Shown here: one piece after another, positions 13,934-20,856 of the stretch
How the letters are laid out: each line of letters opens with the position of its first letter
Position numbering within the stretch: the stretch's first letter is position 1
Source of the DNA: UBA7485 sp050945075
GTDB taxonomy: Bacteria > Bacillota > Clostridia > Eubacteriales > Eubacteriaceae
NCBI GenBank assembly: GCA_050945075.1
Contig: JBMNSG010000022.1
Location: 1-25,043, forward strand
Length of the DNA: 25,043 bases
Direction: 5' to 3'
Translations under genes and position numbers: made by a program
Notes under the pieces: generated by a model
The model's database searches: none
Told to the model about the DNA's origin: nothing
What the model saw: the letters and a program-made list of their open reading frames with translations, nothing else

Positions 13934-15516
13934 AACGTTATGATTTAATCGTGATCGGCGCCGGTCCCTCGGGGCTCTCGGCAGCGATCGAAGCATCAAA
14001 ACGCGGGCTGAAGACAGTTGTTTTTGACGAAAATGAACGTCCCGGCGGACAGCTGTTCAAGCAGATCCATAAATTTTTCGGATCGAAGGAACATAAGGCG
14101 AAAATCCGCGGATTTAACATCGGAAAACAGCTGCTTCAGGAAGCCGCCGATGCAGGTGTGGAAGTCGTATTGAGTGCAACGGTAATCGGCATTTATCCGG
14201 AACGTGAGGTTACGGTAAAAATCGGTGACGAGCTGCGTCACTGCAAGGCAGATGCGATTATTGTGGCAACCGGGGCTTCCGAAAATATGATTAATTTCAA
14301 AGGCTGGACCTTACCCGGTGTGATCGGCGCCGGCGCAGCCCAGACTATGATGAATCTGAACGGCATTAAACCCGGCGAACGGGTGCTGATGCTTGGAACC
14401 GGTAATGTGGGCCTGGTCGTCAGTTACCAGCTGCTGCAGGCCGGCTGTGAAGTTGTGGCCCTGGTTGATGCTGCTCCGAGAGTGGGTGGTTACGGGGTTC
14501 ATGCAGCAAAAGTTGCCAGAACCGGCGTGCCTTTCTATCTGTCTCACACCATTGTTGAAGCAGAAGGAGAGGACCATGTGACGGGTGTAACCATCGCGGA
14601 AGTGGACAGCCATTTCCAGTTTATTCCGGGAACAGCTCGTCATTTTGATGTTGATACCATTTGTATTGCTGTCGGCCTTTCGCCGATGTCCCAGCTTTTG
14701 AAAATGGCCGGCTGTGACATGGAAGACAATCCGGCCAGAGGCGGACAGGCTCCGCTGATCGGAGAGCTCGGAGAAACGTCAATGCCGGGAATTTTCGCAG
14801 CAGGTGACGTTTCCGGGATCGAAGAAGCCAGCTCGGCGATGATTGAAGGACGGATGTCCGGCCTGGCTGCAGCTGAATACCTGGGTTATATCGATCAGGA
14901 AACGCTGGAAACTGAAACCGGCAAACTGGAAGCGGCTCTCGACAGTCTGCGACAGGGAATGTTTGCTCCGGGCAATCGCGGTAAAAAAATAGAAACAACT
15001 GAAGAAGGAATTGAAATATCAGAAAATCTGCTGGAAAACGGATATGTTGCAGATAGTGAAATCGAACGGTTCCCCGGTGTGACCCATACAAAAGGGGTTC
15101 ATCCGGTGATCGAATGCACGCAGAATATACCCTGCAATCCCTGCCAGGATGCCTGTCCGAGACACTGTATCCGCATTGGCACCAATATTACAGCCCTTCC
15201 GGCCATCGACGAAAACAGCGAATGTATTGGCTGCGGGATGTGTGTGGCGGCCTGTTCAGGACAGGCAGTGTTCCTGGTCAATGAAACCTATACGGATTCG
15301 GAAGCCAGCATCACTCTTCCTTATGAGTTTCTGCCGCTCCCGGAAGTCGGTCAGAAAGGGACTGCTCTCGGAAGAAGCGGTGAAGCAGTCTGTGAAGCGG
15401 AAGTCATTGATGTTAAATCATCAAAAGCATTTGATCATACCAACCTGCTGACCATGAAGGTTCCGGCAGATATGGCGATGAAAGCAAGATTTTTTCAGGC
15501 GGAGGTACAGGAATGA
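13930..15516 (+). CDS. FAD/NAD(P)-binding oxidoreductase with C-terminal 2[4Fe-4S] ferredoxin domain (HcnB-like)
   Basis: Large flavoprotein subunit of an amine or amino-acid dehydrogenase complex. The 528-residue protein has an FAD Rossmann loop at residues 9-15 (GAGPSGLS), a second nucleotide loop GTGNVG near residue 157, and the family's GIFAAGDVSG near residue 290. From about residue 395 it carries an added bacterial ferredoxin domain: CNPCQDACP near 402 and CIGCGMCVAAC near 431, enough cysteines for two [4Fe-4S] clusters. In aerobic relatives such as HcnB and SoxA the C-terminus usually has a BFD-type [2Fe-2S] domain. Here that domain is a separate gene directly downstream and a ferredoxin replaces it. 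The start overlaps the previous gene by four bases and the stop overlaps the next by four. Substrate not deducible. Confidence 0.85.
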   Translation: MKRYDLIVIGAGPSGLSAAIEASKRGLKTVVFDENERPGGQLFKQIHKFFGSKEHKAKIRGFNIGKQLLQEAADAGVEVVLSATVIGIYPEREVTVKIGDELRHCKADAIIVATGASENMINFKGWTLPGVIGAGAAQTMMNLNGIKPGERVLMLGTGNVGLVVSYQLLQAGCEVVALVDAAPRVGGYGVHAAKVARTGVPFYLSHTIVEAEGEDHVTGVTIAEVDSHFQFIPGTARHFDVDTICIAVGLSPMSQLLKMAGCDMEDNPARGGQAPLIGELGETSMPGIFAAGDVSGIEEASSAMIEGRMSGLAAAEYLGYIDQETLETETGKLEAALDSLRQGMFAPGNRGKKIETTEEGIEISENLLENGYVADSEIERFPGVTHTKGVHPVIECTQNIPCNPCQDACPRHCIRIGTNITALPAIDENSECIGCGMCVAACSGQAVFLVNETYTDSEASITLPYEFLPLPEVGQKGTALGRSGEAVCEAEVIDVKSSKAFDHTNLLTMKVPADMAMKARFFQAEVQE

Positions 15517-15842
15517 ATCAGTTAAGTGACAGATCCAGAGACCTGGGTGCTTTTGTAGAAGCTCCGGATGATGACATGATCATCTGCAGATGCGAAGAAA
15601 TCACCAAGGGTGAAATACGGAGAGCCGTTCATGACGGCATGTTTACGATGACCGAGATCCGCCGTTATCTGCGGGCCGGAATGGGACTCTGTCAGGGACA
15701 GACCTGTTCCCGTCTGGTCAAGGGAATTGTAGCCAGAGAGCTGGGTGTTTCCCCGGCAGTCGTTGAACCGGCCACATCCAGAGCGCCGATGCGTCCTACA
15801 GAAATGCGGATTATCGGCAATGAGGAAGGAGCGTGCGCATAA
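15513..15842 (+). CDS. BFD-like [2Fe-2S] domain protein
   Basis: Small electron carrier or subunit. The 109-residue protein has the bacterioferritin-associated-ferredoxin/NirB-type motif: Cys25 and Cys27 (ICRCEE), then Cys60 and Cys65 (GLCQGQTC), around a helical core. In HcnB/SoxA-type flavoproteins this domain is fused to the C-terminus of the FAD subunit; here it is free-standing, inserted between the flavoprotein and oxidase genes and overlapping both (4 nt and 1 nt). Fixed stoichiometry within one complex is therefore likely. A role in iron storage, as for true Bfd, is unlikely given the operon. Confidence 0.83.
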   Translation: MNQLSDRSRDLGAFVEAPDDDMIICRCEEITKGEIRRAVHDGMFTMTEIRRYLRAGMGLCQGQTCSRLVKGIVARELGVSPAVVEPATSRAPMRPTEMRIIGNEEGACA

Positions 15843-16972
15843 TGAAACCGAAAAAAACGGACGTCCTGATCGTCGGAGCCGGAATTATCGGCTGTTCAAC
15901 GGCCTATTATCTGTCCAAAAGAGGACTGAGTGTCACGGTGCTGGAGGGCAGTGATTATATCGGAAACGGCGGTTCCTCAAGAAACGGCGGCGGTGTCCGT
16001 CAGTCCGGCCGTGATCCCCGGGAACTGCCCATGGCAATCTGGGGAATCAAGAACCTGTGGCCGGGACTTTCCGAAGAACTCGACAGCAACGTCGAATATG
16101 TTCAGGAAGGAAACCTGCGCCTGGGAAAGACTGAAAAACACCGTCAGATCCTGACGGGACTGACTGGCCGTGCTGTAGACTGCGGGCTGGATGTGGTGAT
16201 GATTGACGGCGATAAAGTCAGAGAAATCAACCCGCATCTGTCTGATGAAGTCACCTGTGCCAGCTGGTGCGCAACCGACGGTCATGCCAACCCGATGGCC
16301 ACCACACTGGCTTTCTACCGGGCGGCCCGGAAAAACGGTGTCCATTTCTATACGGGTGTGCCGGTAACGGAACTTCGCAAAATCAAAGGCAGGGTTGCGC
16401 AGGCCATTACGCCGGATGGTGTTTTCGAAGCTGACAGCATCCTGCTGGCAGCAGGCTATGCCAGCCGTGAAATTGCAGAAACGGTGGGAATTGATATTCC
16501 GATGTCACACCGCAAGGGTGAATGCCTGGTAACAGAAGCACAGCCAAAAATGTTTGACCAGATGCTGGGAACAGCAGATGCCGACTTCTACGGCCATCAG
16601 ACGGAACATGGTTCATTTGTTTTTGGCGGTTCCACTGGATTTGAAGAATGTCAGGAACCGGACGAACAGAGCTTCTCCACCAGCCGCGGTGCTTCTGCAA
16701 CCTGCAGAGGGATTATGAAATATTTCCCGGAATTGTCGGACAGCAAGATCGTACGGGCCTGGGCTGGCTGGATGGATATCTGCGTTGACAAAATCCCGGT
16801 AATCAGTGAAGTGGAAGAAGTCCCGGGACTTTACCTGGCTTGCGGTTTTTCCGGACACGGTTTCGGAATTGGACCTGCAGTCGGCTATAATCTGGCGGAG
16901 CTCATCGCAGGAGAAGAACCTGAAGTGAATCTTCGCGAATTTCGTTACGACCGCTTCAGACCATCAGTATAA
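15842..16972 (+). CDS. DadA/ThiO-like FAD-dependent amino-acid or amine oxidase subunit (HcnC-like)
   Basis: Catalytic flavoprotein of the D-amino-acid oxidase fold, predicted to oxidise the C-N bond of an amino acid or secondary amine to an imine. The 376-residue protein has the FAD loop VGAGIIGCSTAYYLSKRG at residues 11-28, followed by a glycine/serine-rich stretch (GNGGSSRNGGG) typical of DadA, sarcosine and glycine oxidases. The C-terminal FAD contact is GFSGHGFGIGPAVG near residue 340. I chose ATG 15842, which overlaps the previous stop as TAATG and has AAGGAG at workable spacing; a GTG at 15833 is too close to that site. With the three preceding genes it makes a full four-component complex. 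Glycine, sarcosine, proline derivatives or a D-amino acid are all possible substrates. Confidence 0.85.
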   Translation: MKPKKTDVLIVGAGIIGCSTAYYLSKRGLSVTVLEGSDYIGNGGSSRNGGGVRQSGRDPRELPMAIWGIKNLWPGLSEELDSNVEYVQEGNLRLGKTEKHRQILTGLTGRAVDCGLDVVMIDGDKVREINPHLSDEVTCASWCATDGHANPMATTLAFYRAARKNGVHFYTGVPVTELRKIKGRVAQAITPDGVFEADSILLAAGYASREIAETVGIDIPMSHRKGECLVTEAQPKMFDQMLGTADADFYGHQTEHGSFVFGGSTGFEECQEPDEQSFSTSRGASATCRGIMKYFPELSDSKIVRAWAGWMDICVDKIPVISEVEEVPGLYLACGFSGHGFGIGPAVGYNLAELIAGEEPEVNLREFRYDRFRPSV

Positions 16973-16981
16973 AGAGTACGT

Positions 16982-17030
16982 GACAGTCAGCTAACCGACT
17001 GAGAACTGTCCAATGTCGGTTATCTCAGTC
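16982..17030 (+). ncRNA. Leader with mutually exclusive helices upstream of the P-II gene
   Basis: Three perfect pairings share bases: GACAGT/ACTGTC (16982-16987 with 17005-17010), AACCGAC/GTCGGTT (16993-16999 with 17015-17021), and GACTGAGA/TCTCAGTC (16997-17004 with 17023-17030). The second and third both need 16997-16999, so they cannot form together. The 242-bp gap 16973-17214 also repeats CAGTC five times and has the palindrome GTCTGCAGAC at 17094-17103. No known riboswitch class is recognised; transcription and function are inference. Confidence 0.35.
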
Positions 17031-17214
17031 CAGCAGTCGAATCAGTTAATCAGCAGATTCATTCCAGTGACAGATTCTAGTCGTTACGGGACAGTCTGCA
17101 GACAGACGATTCACTGAAACAACAGTCAGAAGGTTCATGATCGGACCCTCATAAAAATAGAATTGGCGCAGCCGGAATAATGGAGCAGGCGTCTGAAAAT
17201 TACAGGAGAATAAT

Positions 17215-17571
17215 ATGGAATCTTTATCAAGAGTCGAAATCATTATGAATGTATCCAAAACCAACCAGCTGCGCAAAGCGCTCGGTAAGTTCGGTATTTC
17301 CGGTATGACCGTATTCAAGGTCAGCGGCTGCGGGGTACAGAACGGTACTCAGGAATACGAAGCAGAACAGAAGGAAGAACCGACCCTGATCGAAAAGGAC
17401 ATGGTTATGCTGGTCATGCCCACGAAGGATGTGGATGACTTTATCGATTATGTCATGGAGGAATTGTACACCGGTCATATCGGCGACGGAAAGATTTTTG
17501 TTTCTGATGTAAGCAATGTGATCAGGGTTCGGACCGGGGACGAGGGCTATGAAGCCGTCGTTGAGCATTAG
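17215..17571 (+). CDS. P-II-like signalling protein with altered T-loop
   Basis: Trimeric nitrogen/energy sensor of the GlnB/GlnK family that binds ATP, ADP and often 2-oxoglutarate and touches target proteins through its T-loop. The 118-residue protein has the C-terminal P-II signature GHIGDGKIFV followed by VIRVRTGDEG, keeping the equivalents of GlnB Lys90, Arg101 and Arg103. The T-loop region has the same length as E. coli GlnB and keeps Gln39 and Lys58 (here Gln42 and Lys61), but the uridylylated Tyr51 is Glu (residue 54). The loop is very acidic (TQEYEAEQKEE). It starts with a CAGGAG site and lies 12 bp before an APC permease, as GlnK lies beside AmtB. Likely role: gate or regulate that permease. 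Regulation by uridylylation at the usual site seems impossible. Confidence 0.85.
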   Translation: MESLSRVEIIMNVSKTNQLRKALGKFGISGMTVFKVSGCGVQNGTQEYEAEQKEEPTLIEKDMVMLVMPTKDVDDFIDYVMEELYTGHIGDGKIFVSDVSNVIRVRTGDEGYEAVVEH

Positions 17572-17583
17572 GAGGCGACAGTC

Positions 17584-19041
17584 ATGAAAGAAAAGAAACT
17601 AGGCCTGCCAAGTGCGGTAGCTACCGGCGTGGGGCTGATTGTAGCTACCAGCTCTCTGTTATCCACCGGGCAGGGGACATCATCCGTCGGGGTGACATTT
17701 ATCATCGCCATGGTGATTGCCTGTGCCCTGAATATTCTGCTGGCGCTTTCGATATCAGAGCTTAACGCGCTGATGCCGAACCTGACCGGGGGCCTGGCCC
17801 AGTATTCTCTGGCCAGCGTCGGACCGTTCCTGACTCAGATCGCCATGGTCGGCGGCTACATCATCTGCATGACACTGGTCGGCAGTGCCGAATGCGCGAT
17901 GTTCGGGAATACGATCTGTGCTATTTTCCCGGACTTTCCGGTTCCGTCGGTTGTTCTGACCATCGGCCTGCTGGTCGTGCTGATCTGCGTCAATTACCGC
18001 GGTGTCGATATGTTCGCCAAAATCCAGAATGTCGTTGCCTACAGTCTGATCATCTCGCTGATTATTATGGGGGTGATGGGGACCTTCGGTCTTGGCTCCG
18101 GGACACTGGTCGCACAGCCGATGGTGCTTTCTACCAGTTTTAAGGATATTTCATCACTCTGCGGGCTGGCATTCTTCCTGTTTATCGGAGCAGAATTTGT
18201 TATTCCGATTGCACCGCAGGTTAAAAACGCCAAACGTGTGGTTCCCAAGAGTATGGTTCTGAGCCTGCTGATTATCCTGGTGATGCAGATCTTCCTGGTC
18301 ATTGGTTTCTCCCGGTATATTCCGTGGGCAGAAATGGCAGAAAGCTCAACGCCGCATATTCTGTACGGCACACTGCTGCTTGGCAAATTCGGTACTATCT
18401 GGATGCTGATTGTGTCGATGCTGGCTGTCATCAGCTCGATTAACGCGTCATTGTCCTCGCTCAGCTATATCTGTGCCGGGATGGCGAAAATCAATATGCT
18501 GCCGGCTTTCTTTACCAGAACCAACAAGTTCGGGACACCTGTTTTCGGTCTCTTTATTATCGGCGGTGCCATGATCCTGATCAACGCTACCGGACTTTCT
18601 ACAACGGACCAGCTTTCATTCCTGATCCTGACCGGGAGTGTGTTCTGGATGATATCCTATATTTTTGCACATATCAGCGTTCTGGTCCTCAGGAAGCGCC
18701 TGCCCAGGGCTCCGAGAAGCTTTAAAGTATGGGGCGGCATTATTCTCCCGGTTATCGGCGTAATCGGAACTGCCTGGATGATCTGGAATATTTCGTCCGA
18801 TCCGGCTCAGCGCACCAGTATTTATATTGTCTGCCTGATCGTCTTTGCGTGCCTGGCTCTGTTCTCGTTCCTGTGGACCAAGTATGTCATGAAGGTCCCG
18901 CTGTTCAAGCCGTTTCCGGTCAATGAAGTCATGGCCATGGAAAATGACGACTACATTGCCCATCATATCGACAAGAAAACCGGTCGTTATACCGTTTCCG
19001 CGTCCAGAAACCTGGGTGCGAAAGCGTCGGAGAGTGAATAA
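17584..19041 (+). CDS. APC-family amino acid permease
   Basis: Membrane transporter, probably bringing the substrate of the upstream oxidase complex into the cell by proton or sodium symport or by exchange. The 485-residue protein is hydrophobic with about 12 membrane segments. It begins with the APC-type first helix SAVATGVGLIVATSSLLSTGQG (residues ~9-30), where the unwound GxG region contacts substrate. The short, charged C-terminal tail (from residue ~450) faces the cytoplasm. A GGAGG site precedes the ATG and the gap to the P-II gene is only 12 bp, so they share a transcript. Substrate class is amino acid or amine; I cannot be more exact. Confidence 0.88.
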   Translation: MKEKKLGLPSAVATGVGLIVATSSLLSTGQGTSSVGVTFIIAMVIACALNILLALSISELNALMPNLTGGLAQYSLASVGPFLTQIAMVGGYIICMTLVGSAECAMFGNTICAIFPDFPVPSVVLTIGLLVVLICVNYRGVDMFAKIQNVVAYSLIISLIIMGVMGTFGLGSGTLVAQPMVLSTSFKDISSLCGLAFFLFIGAEFVIPIAPQVKNAKRVVPKSMVLSLLIILVMQIFLVIGFSRYIPWAEMAESSTPHILYGTLLLGKFGTIWMLIVSMLAVISSINASLSSLSYICAGMAKINMLPAFFTRTNKFGTPVFGLFIIGGAMILINATGLSTTDQLSFLILTGSVFWMISYIFAHISVLVLRKRLPRAPRSFKVWGGIILPVIGVIGTAWMIWNISSDPAQRTSIYIVCLIVFACLALFSFLWTKYVMKVPLFKPFPVNEVMAMENDDYIAHHIDKKTGRYTVSASRNLGAKASESE

Positions 19042-19141
19042 ATGTTTATTACAGCCTTTAAGGTTTGTGACGAAGCATTTAAATATGGAAACATAAAGTT
19101 TTTGAAAAAGAACAGAAAAGTTTAATTACACGCTGTGTCTT

Positions 19142-19157
19142 TTGTATACAATATAAT
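19142..19157 (+). promoter_or_regulatory. Palindrome and -10 of the AraC-gene promoter
   Basis: TTGTATACAA (19142-19151) is a perfect 10-bp palindrome abutting TATAAT (19152-19157). No convincing -35 is seen. Predicted start near 19164, at the edge of a terminator hairpin. Confidence 0.5.
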
Positions 19158-19164
19158 CATAGAG

Positions 19165-19212
19165 CAGCGAGGATGCTGCGGGTCAGCCCCGTACATCTTC
19201 GCTGTTTTTTTT
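19165..19212 (+). terminator. Terminator or attenuator in the leader of the AraC-type gene
   Basis: CAGCGAGGATG (19165-19175) pairs with CATCTTCGCTG (19194-19204) with one G-T wobble. An inner CGGG/CCCG helix caps it and eight T follow. It may end the permease operon (stop at 19041) or, since TATAAT lies just upstream, attenuate the AraC gene or close a ~50-nt RNA. Confidence 0.8.
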
Positions 19213-19245
19213 ATGCAGGGAAATCAAATCTACAGGAGACGACAG

Positions 19246-20070
19246 ATGAATATGACAGACAGCAGATTTTATATGACCGAACAGCCTTCATTCCGGCTAT
19301 TGACACAGAATTACCAGCAGAGACTGTGGGGCAGGGACGGTATTGCTCTGTTTTATTCTTTTGAACTACCTGTCAGCGATGAAATCCGGGTTCCCATAAT
19401 TTCCGATGTCTGTGCTGACATTATATTCCGTCAGGAGCTGGATTCAGGGGAGACCGAAGCAGAAGTTTACGGGCCGATTCCATCTCCGGAAGTTCAGTAT
19501 TTTCAAAACGGATGCCGTTATTTCGGGGTACGTTTTGTGTCCGGGCATTCCCCGGTGATCAGCCGGGTACAGCTCCCGGATATTATCAGCGGGCGGGCGG
19601 ATTACCGGGATGTGGGAGTGGATAAAAGTCTGACCGGTGAAATCACCGGAAACTGGACGTTCAGCGATCAGATTGCTGTCTTTGTGCGCCGTTACCGCTG
19701 CTGTGTTCAGAATCGCGTGATGTCGGGAAGACAGGAGCTCTGTCATCAGATCATTCATCAGGTGCTGATGCAGAAGGAACTGCCAACACTGGGAAGTCTG
19801 GTTGATTATACCGGTTATTCCAGTCAGTATCTGAACCGGATCTTTAAGGAGCAGACCGGGTATTCGTTAATGCATTTTACCAGGATTCTGAGGGTACAGC
19901 GGATTATCTGCCAGCGGATGATGGGTGGAAATGATGAATCCATTGCGGATATTGCAGCCGAGATGGGTTACACGGACCAGTCCCATATGATTCGTGAATT
20001 CAGGAAATATGTCGGGGATTCACCCTCACATTACAGAAAAGAACTGCAGGGAAGAATACAGATGATGTAA
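19246..20070 (+). CDS. AraC-family transcriptional regulator
   Basis: Probable local regulator. The 274-residue protein has an N-terminal ligand or dimerisation domain (about residues 1-160) without a clear match. The C-terminal double helix-turn-helix (about residues 170-270) has LGSLVDYTGYSSQYLNRIF as the first and SIADIAAEMGYTDQSHMIREF as the second recognition unit, ending in the usual DSPSHYRK. I chose ATG 19246 because CAGGAG lies just before it. An in-frame start at 19135 would begin inside the terminator region and is not credible. It follows the amine operon on the same strand and faces the minus-strand purine genes. It most likely controls the permease operon, its own leader, or both; no ligand can be named. 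Confidence 0.88.
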   Translation: MNMTDSRFYMTEQPSFRLLTQNYQQRLWGRDGIALFYSFELPVSDEIRVPIISDVCADIIFRQELDSGETEAEVYGPIPSPEVQYFQNGCRYFGVRFVSGHSPVISRVQLPDIISGRADYRDVGVDKSLTGEITGNWTFSDQIAVFVRRYRCCVQNRVMSGRQELCHQIIHQVLMQKELPTLGSLVDYTGYSSQYLNRIFKEQTGYSLMHFTRILRVQRIICQRMMGGNDESIADIAAEMGYTDQSHMIREFRKYVGDSPSHYRKELQGRIQMM

Positions 20071-20128
20071 AAACCATTCAGAAAGCTCTCCTGCCTGCGG
20101 TAGAATACGAATGATGTAAATACAAAGA

Positions 20129-20158
20129 GAAAGCTCCGGCAGTCACGCCGGAGCTTTC
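20129..20158. terminator. Bidirectional terminator between AraC and DJ-1 genes
   Basis: GAAAGCTCCGGC-AGTCAC-GCCGGAGCTTTC is a perfect 12-bp stem flanked by A-rich and T-rich sides (CTTTA on the plus strand, CTTTG on the minus). It serves both convergent genes. Confidence 0.88.
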
Positions 20159-20190
20159 TTTAATGAATCAACCACTTGTCTGTTCTGCGG

Positions 20191-20769
20191 TCAGATCTTG
20201 ATTTCCGCACCCAGCAGTTTAACGAATTCTCTGATAATGGCGGTATCTCCGGGCCATGCCGGTGAGGTCACCAGATTGCGGTCCACGACTGCCTGGTCGG
20301 CAGGTACGTCTATGTATTCTCCGCCTGCCAGAGTCACGTCCGGGCCCACAGCCGGATAGGCAGTGGCTTTATAGCCCTTGAGCACATCTGCGGCAGCCAG
20401 AACCTGAGGACCGTGACAGATCGCCGCAACCGGCTTTCCGGCTTCGAAAAATTCCCTGACGATTTCCAGTACACGCGGATTAAGACGGATATATTCAGGG
20501 GCCCGGCCGCCTGTGATAAACAGACCTTCGTAGTCCCCGGTATCGATGCTGTCAAAATCTTTCGTCAGTGCGAAATTATGTCCTCTCAGTTCAGTGTACG
20601 TCTGTTCACCCAGAAAATCATGGACGGCTGTCGGTACTGTATCGCCGGCTTTTTTATCCGGACAAACCGCATCGACCTGATAGCCGAGCATTGACAGTGC
20701 CTGGAACGGTACCATCGTTTCGTAATCTTCTGTGAAGTCGCCGCACAGTTCAAGAATTTTCTTTGCCAT
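20191..20769 (-). CDS. DJ-1/PfpI-family protein
   Basis: Class I glutamine-amidotransferase-like fold; members include deglycases/glyoxalases, chaperones and intracellular proteases, so the exact activity is open. The 192-residue protein has the nucleophile elbow AAICHGPQ with Cys118 and the preceding FITGGRAPEYIR (near residues 85-96), as in the YhbO/PfpI group. The ATG at 20769 follows an AAGGAGG ribosome site. TATAAT on the minus strand, about 40 bp upstream, is a likely own promoter; hydA ends 87 bp upstream on the same strand with no terminator seen, so read-through is also possible. Confidence 0.88.
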   Translation of the reverse strand: MAKKILELCGDFTEDYETMVPFQALSMLGYQVDAVCPDKKAGDTVPTAVHDFLGEQTYTELRGHNFALTKDFDSIDTGDYEGLFITGGRAPEYIRLNPRVLEIVREFFEAGKPVAAICHGPQVLAAADVLKGYKATAYPAVGPDVTLAGGEYIDVPADQAVVDRNLVTSPAWPGDTAIIREFVKLLGAEIKI

Positions 20770-20856
20770 AACAAGCCTCCTTAAAAGATATAATTATTAT
20801 AACTCAAGGCAGGCTGCGTGATTTCTTTAAAATAAATTTATCCGGATACAGCAGTA

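Noticed and set aside
16973..17214. Glycine riboswitch or T-box upstream of P-II/permease
   Set aside because: The conserved cores of those RNAs are not seen; only simple competing helices are present.
8600..19152. TGTATACAAT shared by the xdh start (8600-8609) and the AraC promoter (19143-19152) as an AraC site
   Set aside because: In xdh it overlaps the start codon and coding sequence, so chance is more likely than a regulator site.
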